A stretch of 64,000 nucleotides of DNA from Chiua virens (GCA_019787685.1 JAHNUO010000008.1:248001-312000); one strand, 5' to 3'. Shown: positions 12,851 to 24,530, counted from the first letter of the stretch. Translations and numbers: made by a program. Notes: generated by a model not told the origin, from the sequence alone.

Positions 12851-13433
12851 TTTAACAACCTAGAACAAATGTGGACTATGAGGGAACTTTCAGGAGGTTG
12901 TACTCAGTGTTAAGAGGATGAATGCAAGTGGAGTCCAACGAGTGAGATGAGAACTACAGAGGGAGACTCAGTCAGAGACTATTGGGAGAAACCCAAAGGT
13001 GAACTTTGTTAGAGTTCCCTGGGTGCTGCATTCAAGTCTTATATACTAAAAGTACATCAGAGTTCTAATCTGAGTATGAGCTACATGGATAAGGAATAGT
13101 GTCCTGATTGGATGATAAGGTAGGAATACATGAGATATCAGCATGTATGTGAGTCATAGATAAAGACATGAGGAAACAATGCTGTAACAATGCAGTATAA
13201 GCATGTTATAAGATAAGCAACATGTGTTGTGCATGGATTATGACAGCGTGTGATAACACATGTCTAATGATGATGATATAAATATCATAATGTGGCAGCC
13301 AATGGGATTAGGTCCTGAGGACAGCCTTGACATGAGGCAAAGTATGCCGTAATAGATAAAGAGTATCTTGTATAATGGAGTAGAGTGTGGAGTAGGAAGG
13401 CAAAAAGATAATGAGTGAAATGTGATTGTAACA
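12851..13433 (-). repeat. Solo LTR, family C, with TSD GCAAA
   Basis: It shares caacctagaacaaa, aactttgttagagtt, atcagagttctaatctgag, gtggcagccaat and gacagccttgacatgagg in order with the LTR at 63044-63486. It ends ATTGTAACA; the first bases read TTTAACAACC where the other copy has TGTGAAACAACC. GCAAA occurs directly before (12846-12850) and after (13434-13438), which supports a complete solo LTR left by recombination between two LTRs. Strand is set by the family-C polyprotein orientation at the right edge. Confidence 0.7.
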
Positions 13434-14110
13434 GCAAAATGATTAGGGGCCCTTTGGCAAGTGGGGGATTGACACAAATCATACCTTTCACCTTTCACCA
13501 AGGTGAGTAAAACATACTGGTAGTTTGACCATTCTGAATGGCCAGGTGCCTCCAGCAAAAACCAGGACTCATCAGAAATTCTGAGTGTGCATAGTTGAAA
13601 TAGCGCGTTACACAAATCCAGGGCTACATACATATATTCATCATTAAATGTCATATCAAGAGGGATAAATTATGTGGCAGACAGGATCTTCATAAAAAGT
13701 CCACAGTGTACCTTATCTATTACCTGAGGACTCCAAAGAAACCCACCATCTTACGATGGCTTAACCACATTACGGTTTTGGAGCATGAAGGAACCATCAT
13801 AGCAGCCATTAGACCAAAGAGGGTGCTAACCAGGTAAATGTAACCCAACCACCAGATGTACCCCAAAATGTCACAAGACTGCCTTTTCATTCGCAATGAC
13901 ACCTTTGCTCGTGTCATCCAGTGGAGCTAGAGGGGTGGTAGATTTTGTGTTGACATCTAGGTCACCAAGTTTCCACCTCAGTCTCACAGAACTCATCAGA
14001 AATGTCCAAGTCAGGTCATGTAGTAGCAGTGCAATAAACCTAGTGGGAATAGCACACACAAACATCTGCAGGTAATTTATAGGCATTACTAAGTTAGTAA
14101 CAGATGACAT
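13434..14110 (-). pseudogene. Coding-like minus-strand relic, unrecognised
   Basis: Minus-strand frames at 14110-13871, 13917-13720 and 13654-13440 look protein-like (YMYVALDLCNALFQLCTL, WFLLEAPGHSEWSNYQ) and probably belonged to one gene now broken by stops. The family-C solo LTR at 12851-13433 lies at its 3' side. I do not recognise the family. Confidence 0.3.
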
Positions 14111-14800
14111 ATTGCCACTAGGCTAAGTGCTCATGTTAGTGCCAGTTCTAATTGGTACTGTGAGAGGTCTGGTTTTCGTGGTAGATGTTGAGTAAAACAT
14201 AGCACCAAGGCAAACAAGACTTTGACGAATCTAATGATCATGCTGGTTAGGCTGGATTGTTCCCGAAGTTGGAGGAGTGGTTCATGGTGCTGATATGAGA
14301 CCAGGTATTCTACTCAATGTGGATTGTTTCACCTTAACACATCTTGCCTCATGACCCTCCCCATCTCTTGCTGTTTTACATGCCTGTCACTGATTTCTAG
14401 CTAGTCCTGTAACCATTGAAAAATTTGAAACAGCAGAGATACTGCTGGTTACAGTGACATATAGCTTGTCAGCCAAGGGTGAGCTCAGTCTGTTGAACAC
14501 ATGTATGATTAATAGCAAAAGTATTAATAGCACCAGGTATGCCAGCCTTGCCCTTAGCCAAACCTTCCTTGCTCCAAAGCTCGAGTTGAACCCACCAGAC
14601 CCAGCAAACCAAGGGCCAGGTCCATTCTAAAAGCAATAAAATAGCTAAAACTTAGGGGCATTGGGCTGCTCATATACCATCACAGCATAGACATTCCACA
14701 TGGGGGGAACTCCCAGTTCATGTAGTGCATGTAAGGTATGGTGTGAGATGTAAAGCAATGCAAGTTATATTTAAAGCCTCTCAGGTTAAACCCCCTGAGG
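14111..14800. other. Unassigned sequence
   Basis: I find no supported gene, repeat terminus or RNA. Near 14780-14806 there is a short direct repeat of ggttaaacc, just before the tandem repeats begin. Confidence 0.35.
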
Positions 14801-15706
14801 TTAAACCAGATGATGCCTAGTTTTCACTGGGCATCCAGCTCACTGGCGCAACAAAGGGCATGGGCACTTGCTGATGGAGATCAATGCCCAGCCCACAGAT
14901 CTAGGCATGGGCTTTTTCCCTGGGTGGAGCACCCATGGTTTGGGCATGCTAACCCTGCTGACACAGCAGAACAGCTCCACGAGACCCACCAAATGAGCCC
15001 TGGCCCTTCCTACCAGTAGTCCGAGGAAGGAAATGAAAATGAGAAAGCAAACAAACTGAGCTGGCCCCTCCAGTGTAGCACAGGTCATGGTGATGTGACA
15101 TCTGCTGATGCAGATATAGTGTTAGGCTGGCACAGCCGAAAATGCAGAGTGCCTTGATGCCACACCCAATGGCTTGGGTAGTCTACATATGCCAGTGTGG
15201 CAGGATGAGAATGATGAGGCCTAACAGCCAAGGGGGAATCTAAATTAGAACAGAGCAAAAGGAGCAGGGCATAGAGAGAACACAAGCAGCAAACAAAACA
15301 CTGGTCCATCACAAAGAAATGTGACACGACAACCACTGATGCACTCCAGATGCCCGACCAGCATAGCTAGGCATGTGCTGTGGCATGGGTGGCAAACCCA
15401 ATGGCTGTAGGCTAGGTAGGATGAGCATCATAGGGCCTGGTCCCAGCTGGAAAGGGAAAAGCCTAGGCAAGAAGTGAGAGGGTAGAAGTGAGAAGCAGAA
15501 GCAAAAGATGACAGACAGCCAGCAAAAGGCAATAGGCGACAAACAAAAAACAACAGGCAACAAACAACAAGTGACAAATGAAAGATGGCAGGTGAAAGAT
15601 GACAAGGGACAAATGGGGAAAGAAATGGGCTATTAGTGCCAGCAGACCAAGGCCTGTTCCTGTGCCACAGCACACAAGGCATGGTGGCACAGCACCTACT
15701 GGTGCA

Positions 15707-15852
15707 TGTTGTAAATCTCATTCGAGCTGTGGTAGTACAGCCACATGCTTACCTAATCATAGGTACATTGCACCTAGAGTACAGTAGTCCTTTTTCTTTA
15801 GTGACTCAAGTACTCTATAGACTAGGCCCTTTGCAGATACCACTTTTCTATA
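15707..15852 (+). repeat. 5' LTR of copia-type element
   Basis: 146 bp, TGTTG...CTATA. It matches the 3' LTR except for about six transitions. The unusual TA end rather than CA is the same in both LTRs. Confidence 0.85.
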
Positions 15853-15864
15853 GGTTATGAGCCC
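15853..15864 (+). promoter_or_regulatory. Primer-binding site for internal initiator tRNA-Met
   Basis: Directly after the LTR the sequence GGTTATGAGCCC is the exact reverse complement of the anticodon-loop segment GGGCTCATAACC typical of eukaryotic initiator tRNA-Met. Priming by an internal tRNA fragment, not the 3' CCA end, is known for Drosophila copia and related elements, which supports the copia assignment. Confidence 0.8.
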
Positions 15865-15924
15865 TGCTCTTGCCTAGCAGCTTACAGTCACTCAAGCTAC
15901 CAAGTCCTGAGACAGTCCTGCCCG

Positions 15925-16285
15925 ATGGAGTTTGATATGCCTACTCTCAAAATGGATGGTAGTAATTGGTTGGAATGGCATGAAGCCATTATGCAAGTGA
16001 TTCACGAAGACAATCTCAGAATACCTCACAGGAACTGTCATGAACCCCAACTGATGACTCGAAACCATAATGAAGTTCATTTTGACTTTGGAAATCCCTG
16101 ATTCAATTCTTGGAGCAATTCTTCACCTTACGACAGCACACAACATCTACAAATACCTAATAAATCAATTTGGAAGCCCTACAATAATCTATGAGACAGC
16201 ACGCGCAGCCACCAAAGCCACAAACAAGTGTGAAAGGTCCGAAAAGGAGTCAGAAACCTCCTATACATATAGGGAATGGACATGA
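15925..16285 (+). pseudogene. copia-type gag fragment, decayed
   Basis: The ATG at 15925 opens with FDMPTLKMDGSNWLEW, matching the N-terminal pattern of fungal copia Gag (a linear motif with GSNW just after the start). After about 30 residues the frame must shift to continue as EYLTGTVMNP, and a third piece (IPDSILGAILHLTTAHNIYKY) follows at about 16095. Stops and at least one frameshift disrupt it. From 16290 to 17940 the interior stays hydrophilic and repetitive in content but shows no known domain. Confidence 0.6.
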
Positions 16286-18007
16286 AATTGAGCAAGCTGA
16301 GAGCATTGCAGGCACAAACGCAGACTTGGACATGAATGGGAATGTTGAGGAGAGGTGTACAGGTGCACAGGATAAGGTGGAGACCCCCAGAACATCACAA
16401 ATGACATTGATTAAGGGAGAGAGCCTGAGTACAATGATGTGGGGACAATTGATGACGGCCGATGACAGAGACAATGAGAGTTGACCAGGGAATTCTGGGA
16501 AGCCTCCAGATGAACTGGAGAGTGTCAAGGAGTCGCAGATGACATCTATCAAGGGGCAGAGTCCAGGCGAGATGCCACATGAGCAATTGAAGTCGACTAA
16601 CAATGCAAACAATCAGTATGACAGAGTGATTGACGGGGACTCACCTAAAGGTCACCAAAACCTAGCCCTACCAAAGGATAGGCTCCCAGACCAAGCATGA
16701 GTTGCAACAAGCAACCCCCAGAGCTCCAAGCTCGAGGAGGAAAGATAGATGTTGAAGACCAGTAGAGCTCAGGACACTGGACCCAAACTGGATGCTTCGC
16801 CAGCATCAGGATGTATTGAGAGCACTAGGAACAGGCCAGAAGAACTGTTGAAAGTGACAGAGCATGTCAAAGAACAGTCAAAACAGAAGGAAGAAAAGAA
16901 AGAACTCAGAGGAAGCCCAAGACCTCCAGATGGCCCAGGCAGTGAACCAGCTGCAGGAGAGACTTACCCAAGTCCTATGGAATGCCCTAGGAGCAACGGA
17001 GACGAGCACTTCGAGAGAACAAAGCCACTATGCTGAAATCCAGAGCCAGGAGGGCTAGAGGTGAAAAGGGCAAGTTAGAGCATAAAGCACATGCTACAAA
17101 TGAAGTGCACTCACAAGACAGTCCCAGGGACTTCCCAGATCACCCTGAACATGAGACAATAGGATCTGGCATTGAACCGAAGTCATCAAGTCGAGTTGAA
17201 GGGCCAGGAGGTCTAGAGGGGGAGAAATTGAAGTTGATTGAGATTGAGTGCAAAGTGCAGCACCAAAATGGTGCAAATTGACTTGAATATGACTGGACAC
17301 ACCCCAGCAATAGCTGCAACAATCCTGTCATCGAAACAAAGCCGCTACATCAATATAGAGGGCCAGGAGACCAGAAGAAGGTCCAGATAAGTTCAGGGAG
17401 CAACAGCAGTGAATTGCACTATCGAAATGCATTGAACCAACTTGGATACAATGGGAGAATGTCCCCAATTGATGGTGCAATCAGCAGAGGACATTGCAAG
17501 TCAAAATGAGTCAAAACACATCTGCTAGCTGGACAAGACAGTCAGTCCGAATGGAATAAAGACAAGACTGAATCAGATGTACCAGCACCATTCAAGCAAC
17601 CACCCAAACACTCCAAATGACCTCACCACCATCCAAACCCACTGTGTTGTTGAGGAAGACTAAAAATGTGACCTAAATGAGCTAGCCAAAGACGAGGAGA
17701 CAAGAATGCTCACCTCACAATACAGTCTCATCAAGACCAATCCAGATGCGTTGAATATGTCACACACATCCTAAAGGAGTCAGGAAGTGGATGGTACTCA
17801 CCCAAGAGCAACAGGATGCACCAGGAATCAAGCATGGACGATCACACACATTAGCCAGCCACAAAGGCATTAGCTGAGCTGCGACAAAGTTGCATCACCA
17901 CAGACTCAGGGATTCACCATAGGAAATGGATTTGGAGACACACAGGGATTTTTTCATATCCATTTATTATTTAGTTTCCATTTCTACTTCACTACCATAC
18001 CTCACTT

Positions 18008-18016
18008 GAGGGGAAG
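18008..18016 (+). promoter_or_regulatory. Polypurine tract of copia-type element
   Basis: GAGGGGAAG lies immediately 5' of the TG that opens the 3' LTR, where the plus-strand primer is expected. Confidence 0.7.
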
Positions 18017-18162
18017 TGTTGTAAATCTCATTCAAGCTGTGGTAGTACAGCCACATGCTTACCTAATCATAGGTACATCGCACCTAGAGTACAGTAGTCC
18101 TTTTTCTTCAGTGACTCAAGTACTCTACAGGCTAGGCCCTCTGCAGATACCACTTTTCTATA
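18017..18162 (+). repeat. 3' LTR of copia-type element
   Basis: 146 bp, same ends as the 5' LTR; followed directly by the target duplicate GTGCA. Confidence 0.85.
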
Positions 18163-18780
18163 GTGCAGATGTAGTACTGCTATATGCTACAAATGCCAGG
18201 CCAGATGGCCTGGATACTCTACTAATCCAGCAAGGCACATGTCACAGGGGGGTGTCTAAACAAGAAGTGAGGAGCAAAAAGTGAGAAACGAGAAACGAGA
18301 AACAAGGCAAACTGCTAATGTCAATGAACTGAGGCTGGAACCCTCTGGAGTAATGCAGGACATGGCGATGCAACATCCACTGACACAAATGCAATGCCCA
18401 ACCAACATAGGTAGGTATGTGTAGTGCACCATGGACGCCACACCCAATGGCTTGGGTACTCTATACTTGCCAACACGGCAAGACAGGCACTACAGGTCCC
18501 TGAAGCTCCAGGATAATGAGCCTGGATGAAAAAAGAAAACCAGACAGCCTACTGGTGTGGGCAGGGTGGCTATTGCATCCAGCAGGCCAAGGTTAGCTCC
18601 TCTGGCACAATACAGGACATGGTGACGCAACATCCACTGACCTGGATGCAGTACCTGACTGACACAGCCAGGCATAGGTTGTATGCTATGGATGCCACAC
18701 CCAATAGCTTGGGAGTTCTATGCTCACCAGCACAGTGAGACAGGTGCCACGAGACCTGTTAAGGCCCTCAACCCTGCAGC

Positions 18781-19029
18781 AAGCTAAATGGAATGAAGAA
18801 AACAAACATTAGACAAACATCATGCAAACAATGCAAACATACAAATATATTACATAATCATTCCTGTGTGTTGGGTTGGTAACCAATAGCTACACATCTC
18901 CAAAGATACTGATCAGCAATATCATTGTTAGTCTGCAATCTTTTTTGGATATTCATGTTTCGTTTCTCCCAAAAACATAACTCAAGTGCCTTGTGTCAGG
19001 GTGGTGGTCATTCATCAAGTGTTACAATT
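18781..19029. other. Unassigned spacer
   Basis: No coding frame or repeat boundary that I can support. It separates the tandem-repeat region from the first decayed minus-strand gene. Confidence 0.35.
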
Positions 19030-22000
19030 CAAGCTCAAGCTGTACACATAGATTGGGCCATGATGGAGAAAGAAAAGCAATGTGCAGGAACAAGTACTAC
19101 TGGCAATGCACTAGCAGGACCACTCCATGAAGGTGCTAATGAGCTGGGGGAAAGAGGGAATGCATGCCAAAACACTGAGCAGCCATCTGTGGAAACGGGA
19201 TGAATAAGCAGCTGGAAATTCTTCACAGTAGCAGGTTTGGATTTCCAGCCACACTTCAAGCAATGAGTGCAGACACTGCTGTCCCTGCCATTGTGGATCC
19301 CAATGTTCCCATGGGTGACATAGCAAGCATGTGGGCCTCCACAGGTGGTGAAATGAATGCCCCATGCATTGTATGGAGGCGAATGGGGTGTGATCTTGCA
19401 GCAACTCACAGGTGATATGGGGTTGCCAAAGTGTTTGCAGAAGACAAAAATAATTGGTGATGAGTTGATGAAACCCTTGCATGACTCCAGGGATCTAGGC
19501 TGGGCAGCGAGGCTTCTGAAGGGGTGGTGTTATCAACCCCCAGGATATGCACCAAGGTGAAGAGAAATGTGGTGATTTGGGAAGGTGTAGTTTCATTCGA
19601 TGAGATTGTGATGGTGAAGTCAAAGTCCCTACTGACAGCTGCTTGTGAGCCGTAATGAGCAGGTGAAAAAAAATAGACACACTCCTGGACCAGGCTAACG
19701 ATGTCACCTACATATGTGCTGACCTTGGTGAACCCAAGGGCCCTGTATCACTAGAAACAGGCCCCGCCAACCCCTGTGTGCCTTGGCAGAGTCGTGGAAT
19801 GGGCATCTGGGCAGGTGTTCAGAAAGTGTGAGGGGTACACAAAATGTGCATGAAAACAGTCCCCCAGAAAACGTTGAAGAACATCAGACACCATGCCAAA
19901 AGCAGCTCCATAGCAAAAATCCCCAGTAGCAGGGTCACAATCTGTCTCCAGGATCACGAATTTGAATGTTGCTGCAACCTGAAGGCATGAGGCAAAGATG
20001 GCATGCTTGCCAGGACTGAGGTGCACACCATCAAAGAAAATCTGATGGTGCCAATAAGCAGGCGGAAAAAAGGCAGGCCAAGCCATGTGAGGAAAAACAA
20101 CTTACATTCTCCTGCTGGTCTACATACTAGTAAGTAAGATTGTCGGCTAGTGTCCTTTGAACAGGCATGTTGATGGGTGCCATGTGGACAACTAGCAGTG
20201 GCCAAGTTATTTTGTAGTAACTGTGATGGCAGAATCCTGAAAAACGAGCCTAGAATAAGATCAGGTGCAGACATGCCAAAGCGATCACAGAACAGACCTT
20301 GGAGACTGCCTGCATGTTTGCTGTTGCCACCAACTGAATGCAGTGGGGACACCAGAAGTACCCAGAAGTGGTACCTGGAGCAGCAATGCACCTGGAGGGG
20401 GAAAGCAGGGTTCTAACACAAACCTTTGTGAGGCAGTCTTCACACAAGAGGAATTTGGCAGCCCATTGACCACAGAAGCTACAAAAGTCTCAGAGGGGAG
20501 CATGAGGGGGTTCCCTGGCTAAAAACAATATAATGAAATAGTGAAATAAATACCAAAAAAAAAAACAATAAATAAGAAACTGAGTAAAGCAGTGCTGGAT
20601 TGGTGATAAAAGACATGCCACAAAAAGCCTGGTCGACAATGCTTGTTGCTGGGTAGACTTCAGGATCTTGAAGGCAGAACAAGGGGACAGCATTGCTAAG
20701 GCCAGCTTGCATGAACAACCTTATAATATTGTTGTGCTTGGCAGGGACTCACTTGGGTGGCATTCTACTGGGTTTGATGATGGTGGTTAATGTAGAAGTC
20801 AAAGTCTCATTGAAGTGTCAATGGGAGGCAACCAAACCGACATCATGTGAAATGACATGAAACCCAGCATTTCCTGCTATTTTGCAATTAGTTCCGAACA
20901 CCTTAGTTGCATGCACTAAATAAAGTAAACTACAAAACAGCCTATGGACACGACTCGTGCACCAAGGTGTATGCTAAGTATCAACATCCATCGGTTCGCC
21001 AGCCTTTTGTCGCCTAGCAGTTAAGAAGACATGCCTTAGCTCACTTGGTAGCAGGTATTTGCACCAATATACATCTGGAAGCTTGCTGTTCAGGCACCTG
21101 AGGTGCAGTAAGATGTCCCAATCAGTTACCTAGCCAGATCTCCACAAGCACTTCCTGCATGTTGCACAAACATGGTGCAAATCATACTTGAATGTCAGGT
21201 CCTCAGGCTGCTTTGAGTGCCTGCATCTGGGGGTACTGCAGAGAGTGAACTCAATATCCCAAGGCCTGACTGTGGGGACATGAAGGAAGATAGACCAGCA
21301 GGAGATGAGATTGTTACCGCAATCTTTGTGAATGCCAACAATGTTGGTTGCCCACAGAAGCCCAGTGTCATGGCCCACAGCATGAAGAATGGTATCCCAG
21401 ATGCCAGAGGTCTTGTCAATGCCAATGTTCTAGATGATGTGGCTCATGGCCCTGTGATAGATCTGCAGATCAGGTGAAGTAGTGCCAAATCCCACCACAA
21501 AGTCGAATGTAGAACTGGGTAGCGATGCTGGGCATGAAGAGAGATATCAGAGAAGCAGAAGCTGTGCACCTTTCTACCATTGATTTCAAGTTTGCTAATG
21601 CATTGATAAACCTCACCACTGGCCCACCTGTGACCAGGAAAAGCAGCATTTCCTGCCTGAAGGCTTCCTCTGCTGTGCACATGCCTAGGACACTGCTGCT
21701 GCAGAATCCAAGAACAACTTCCTGTAGAAGTGCTGGATGGCCTTCAGTGCCACCATTGGACTGCCTGGCATCATCAGCATGCCTGACATGGGCTGAATGG
21801 GAAGCTGTAACACAGCAAATGTATTACATGGCTAGCCGCTGTGGAGAGATTGCTTGTTGAAGCATAGCACTTCAGCCATGGGCACAGCAGTCTCTGCAAG
21901 TGAGTGCTTCTAGACATCTACATGTTGCCGGAGTAGCTAAGGTGGGCAATAGCCTAAGAGATCAGCTGGTACAAAACAGACCAAGAAAAGAAGGAATGTA

Positions 22001-22375
22001 CATTTCCAGGCTGAAGATAGTACTGGTGCTCAAAGTCCAGGAACAGTGTGGCAGGGAGAAAAGACTTCTCAGTACAATCTGTGAGAGTTGTGAGAACCAT
22101 CAGTCATGTGAGCTTAGATCTTCTCTTGCTGCTATATCCAATGAGCTTGTACTACAGGAAAGTGGCTAGCTGTAAGCATACGCAGTGACAGAAGAGGAAG
22201 TATAATGCATACTGGAAGGGGACCACTCTGCTGACCATGTAGTCCTAGAGTATTATGGCAAAGAATGCAGCAGAAGGCTGCACCAGAGGTGGTTGAGTCA
22301 AAAGAAATACACCCTGAGTGCCACACTTGACACAAGTGCTGGCACTCTTGTACAAATCCCCACAGAAGTTGCAAT
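19030..22375 (-). pseudogene. Decayed gene with unnamed fungal zinc-ribbon / His-Cys domain (copy beta)
   Basis: On the minus strand: a zinc-ribbon-like CNFCGDLYKSASTCVKCG (about 22374-22310); a second cysteine cluster with DLHHVCATCRKCLWRS (about 21180-21135); a segment FKFVILETDCDPATGDFCYG (about 19965-19905); a segment SRDFDFTITISSNETTPSQ (about 19625-19570) followed by LVHILGVDNTTP; and a final Cys pair in HCLKCGWKSKPATVKNF with FWHAFP (about 19270-19120). These match in order a domain I remember from many uncharacterised Agaricomycete proteins and copy alpha next door. The His expected in the VDTH-type motif is replaced (ETDCD), so this copy would be inactive even without its many stops. 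Function unknown. Confidence 0.5.
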
Positions 22376-24530
22376 ATTCCTTAGCCACAGTGAGGTCATC
22401 TACTACTTAGCTGAGCTTTGCTGAAGCAGAGAGTTAAGTAAAACACTCTCTACCTTTGTAAGGCAGGCTATCACTGCAGTAGAGTGCACAAAGCTCACTG
22501 CAGAATTTGAGGGCAGTTATCATCAGAAGCAAGAACAGTGAGAGGCTAACCGGTCAGTGTTATTTGGAAAAATAGCCAAGGGCATGTGTGCCTAGGTATT
22601 GTGATGAGCCACACTACAGTAAAGCAAATGCAATTTTATGTACAATACAAGATTCTGCAAAGGGATGTCAAGACTTCATGTGTTTTTGGCACTCGCGCTG
22701 ACAGCTGGTGGCAATCACAAAAAGTGCCACTAATGGGGCAGAAGTGGGGTAGCTGTGCCAGAATGCATTTGGAAAGGATTTGTCCATGGGTGTCACATAT
22801 TTGTGGGTGTCCTCAAAGGTCACCTGGGATAACCTCCAGCTGCACAACCAGCAGCTTATTTGCATGCTTGAAGAGGTGGACTGCACATTGAAATTGTAGA
22901 AGGTCGGGTTGCACCCTTTGGTTCCATAGGCAGAAAATGAAATGCCCCATGGGCAACTGGGTGAATAGTACAAGGAGATCTCCCTTGCTCTCAGCTTGGA
23001 GTTGACACTGTGGCACTCCTTGAACAGGATCACAATGCTATTTGTCTGCAAGAGATGAAGGTCATGACAAACAGCCTGTGAAAGGACATTCCAGAGGTTG
23101 CCTGTCTTGTTGATGGTGACATGTTCAATTACTTTGAGCAGCATGTTTCTCCCCTGGTGGCCAATGGTGGATGACTCACCAAAACCCAGAACACAGTCAA
23201 AGAAATCACCGGCTGACTCTGGTATCAGTACTTCAGCCACGGGCAAGAAAAAGGCATGCTGTGACTCACTTGTGCAGCAAGCCCATCAAGTGCGCAAATC
23301 CTTCTTTCCAAGTCACTGCAGGGCCACAGGAGAACAGAAGCAATCCCCTCCAGCCACCACGAAAGGATGGTGCGGCATTATACTAAGGGTTATGGGGCAT
23401 ACTTACTGGTGCTGTCTTCTGGATGTGGGAGTGCTGGCTGCTTGTGATAGCTGACTTTGCTGCAGCCTGCATGGCTGGCAAGAATGCACTTCCACAAATG
23501 CTTTGGAGAAGCAAGTATGTGTGCGAAAAAACTGGGGTGGTTGCACCTCCAGCATATTGTAATTGCCCTGAATGCACGTCCAAGTGCATGTCGAGTATGA
23601 TGAAGCAGTTGGAGGGCACACTGGAGTCAATTGAGAGCTGAATATGCTCAAAGACCAATTGCATCTGCTACTTCATACCCGCTGTTGAAAGATTCATTGT
23701 AAGCTCCAAGTGCACAAAAGACAGCTTTGTGAATTCAGCCAGCATCTTTCTGTGCATGAGGGAGCTTACATTCTGTGGAGTCAGCAAGTACTGTTCCTAA
23801 AAGTTAAGAAAGAGGAAGTCTTGAATAAACTGTGCAGGAGCTGTCTAAAGAGATGCAGTTATAAGGGCCATTGGCCAGGTAAGCTTGGAGTGGGTTTGAG
23901 TAGCATAGCCACAAAAGCCATACTAGAGGAAGGGACTGGGACTAAGCAGAGAGCAGCATGCTGAGGAACAGATTTAACAGGTAAAATGCTTGGCATCACA
24001 CAGTGGGCAAAGAAACCGCGTAAAACTTTTAGCTGTACCATAGAAAATGCAACTATCTTGGGCATCACAGGAGGGTTGGAGACAGACATGTGCCACACAG
24101 TTAGGGATCTGTGTGGGTATGGGTATGGGTTGAACTTTGGATACCCATACCCATACCCACGCTGTGGGTACAGTGGTCCATAGCAAGGTAAGGGTGATGA
24201 TGATGATGGCTTACCATGAGTGAGTGAGGTTTAGCTAAGTTAGGATAAGGTATAAGATAGCAGAATGAGTATAGATATGATGTTTAGAACAAGGTTTAGT
24301 CTATAGTTTAGGCTTGGTACTACTAAACCCATGGGTATACTTTTTGATACCCACAGGAAAACCCATACCCATTTTGGTGGGTATGGGTATGAGGTCTGAT
24401 ACCCATGGGTGTACCCATGCAGAACCCTATACACAGTTAGCGCACTCATGTAAGTACTCACTGGTGAGGTATCCACAAAAACTGCAGTACATGTTTCAGA
24501 TGGAGAGAGGGACATGCTCAAGTGGAACTA
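22376..24530 (-). pseudogene. Decayed gene with unnamed fungal zinc-ribbon / His-Cys domain (copy alpha)
   Basis: On the minus strand: zinc-ribbon-like AHVCLQPSCDAQDSCIFYG and FLCPLCDAKHFTC (about 24100-23980); NCFIILDMHLDVHSGQLQYA (about 23610-23550, His codon 23584-23586); FRGGWRGLLLFSCGPAVTW (about 23360-23300, Cys codon 23326-23328); and YGTKGCNPTFYNFNV with LCSWRLSQVTF and a closing FWHSYP (about 22950-22720). The hydrophobic strand-plus-His followed by hydrophobic strand-plus-Cys arrangement resembles caspase/CHAT-fold peptidases; that comparison is inference. Stops and frameshifts occur between pieces. A 328-bp hAT-type element interrupts the zinc-ribbon part. Confidence 0.5.
24102..24429. 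mobile_element. 328-bp hAT-type MITE
   Basis: Ends are inverted: TAGGGATCTGTGTGGGTA at the left and, read from the other strand, TAGGGTTCTGCATGGGTA at the right. The flanks CACACAGT (24094-24101) and TACACAGT (24430-24437) match at seven of eight bases, the duplication size of hAT elements. The interior has GGGTAT runs facing ATACCC runs. It has no coding capacity. Confidence 0.7.

Larger units (their letters stand above)
15707..18162 (+). mobile_element. Non-autonomous Ty1/copia-type LTR element, complete with TSD
   Basis: Two 146-bp direct repeats (15707-15852 and 18017-18162) flank a 2.2-kb interior, and GTGCA occurs just outside both ends (15702-15706 and 18163-18167). The LTRs begin TGTTG, end CTATA, and differ by about six transitions by hand count. 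The interior has a primer-binding site, a gag-like start and a polypurine tract but no recognisable protease, integrase, RT or RNase H. At 2,456 bp it is far shorter than an autonomous copia element, so it must have depended on another element's enzymes. Confidence 0.85.
14801..18780. repeat. Diverged tandem repeats, unit about 250-270 bp, split by copia element
   Basis: Repeated landmarks recur in order: gcacaggacatggtgatgc-like, catccactgac-like, then ccacacccaatggcttggg-like, a short cagcacggcaagacagg-like block, and a purine-rich tail with gtgagaaac-like runs. Approximate units begin near 14810, 15040, 15305, 15650 (continuing at 18168), 18345 and 18610. Boundaries are approximate because copies differ by perhaps a fifth of positions. 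The copia-type insertion at 15707-18162 sits inside the fourth unit and removing it restores the unit. No coding function is evident. Confidence 0.6.

Noticed and set aside
14801..18780. Spaced tandem units considered as a CRISPR array
   Set aside because: The unit is about 260 bp, copies are diverged throughout, and there are no short identical repeats with unique spacers; the genome is eukaryotic.
19751..20086. Argonaute PIWI domain suggested by FFDGVHLSPGK and a later Y-x-D-I-V motif
   Set aside because: The order and spacing do not fit PIWI, and the same segment aligns better with copy alpha of the unnamed domain next door.
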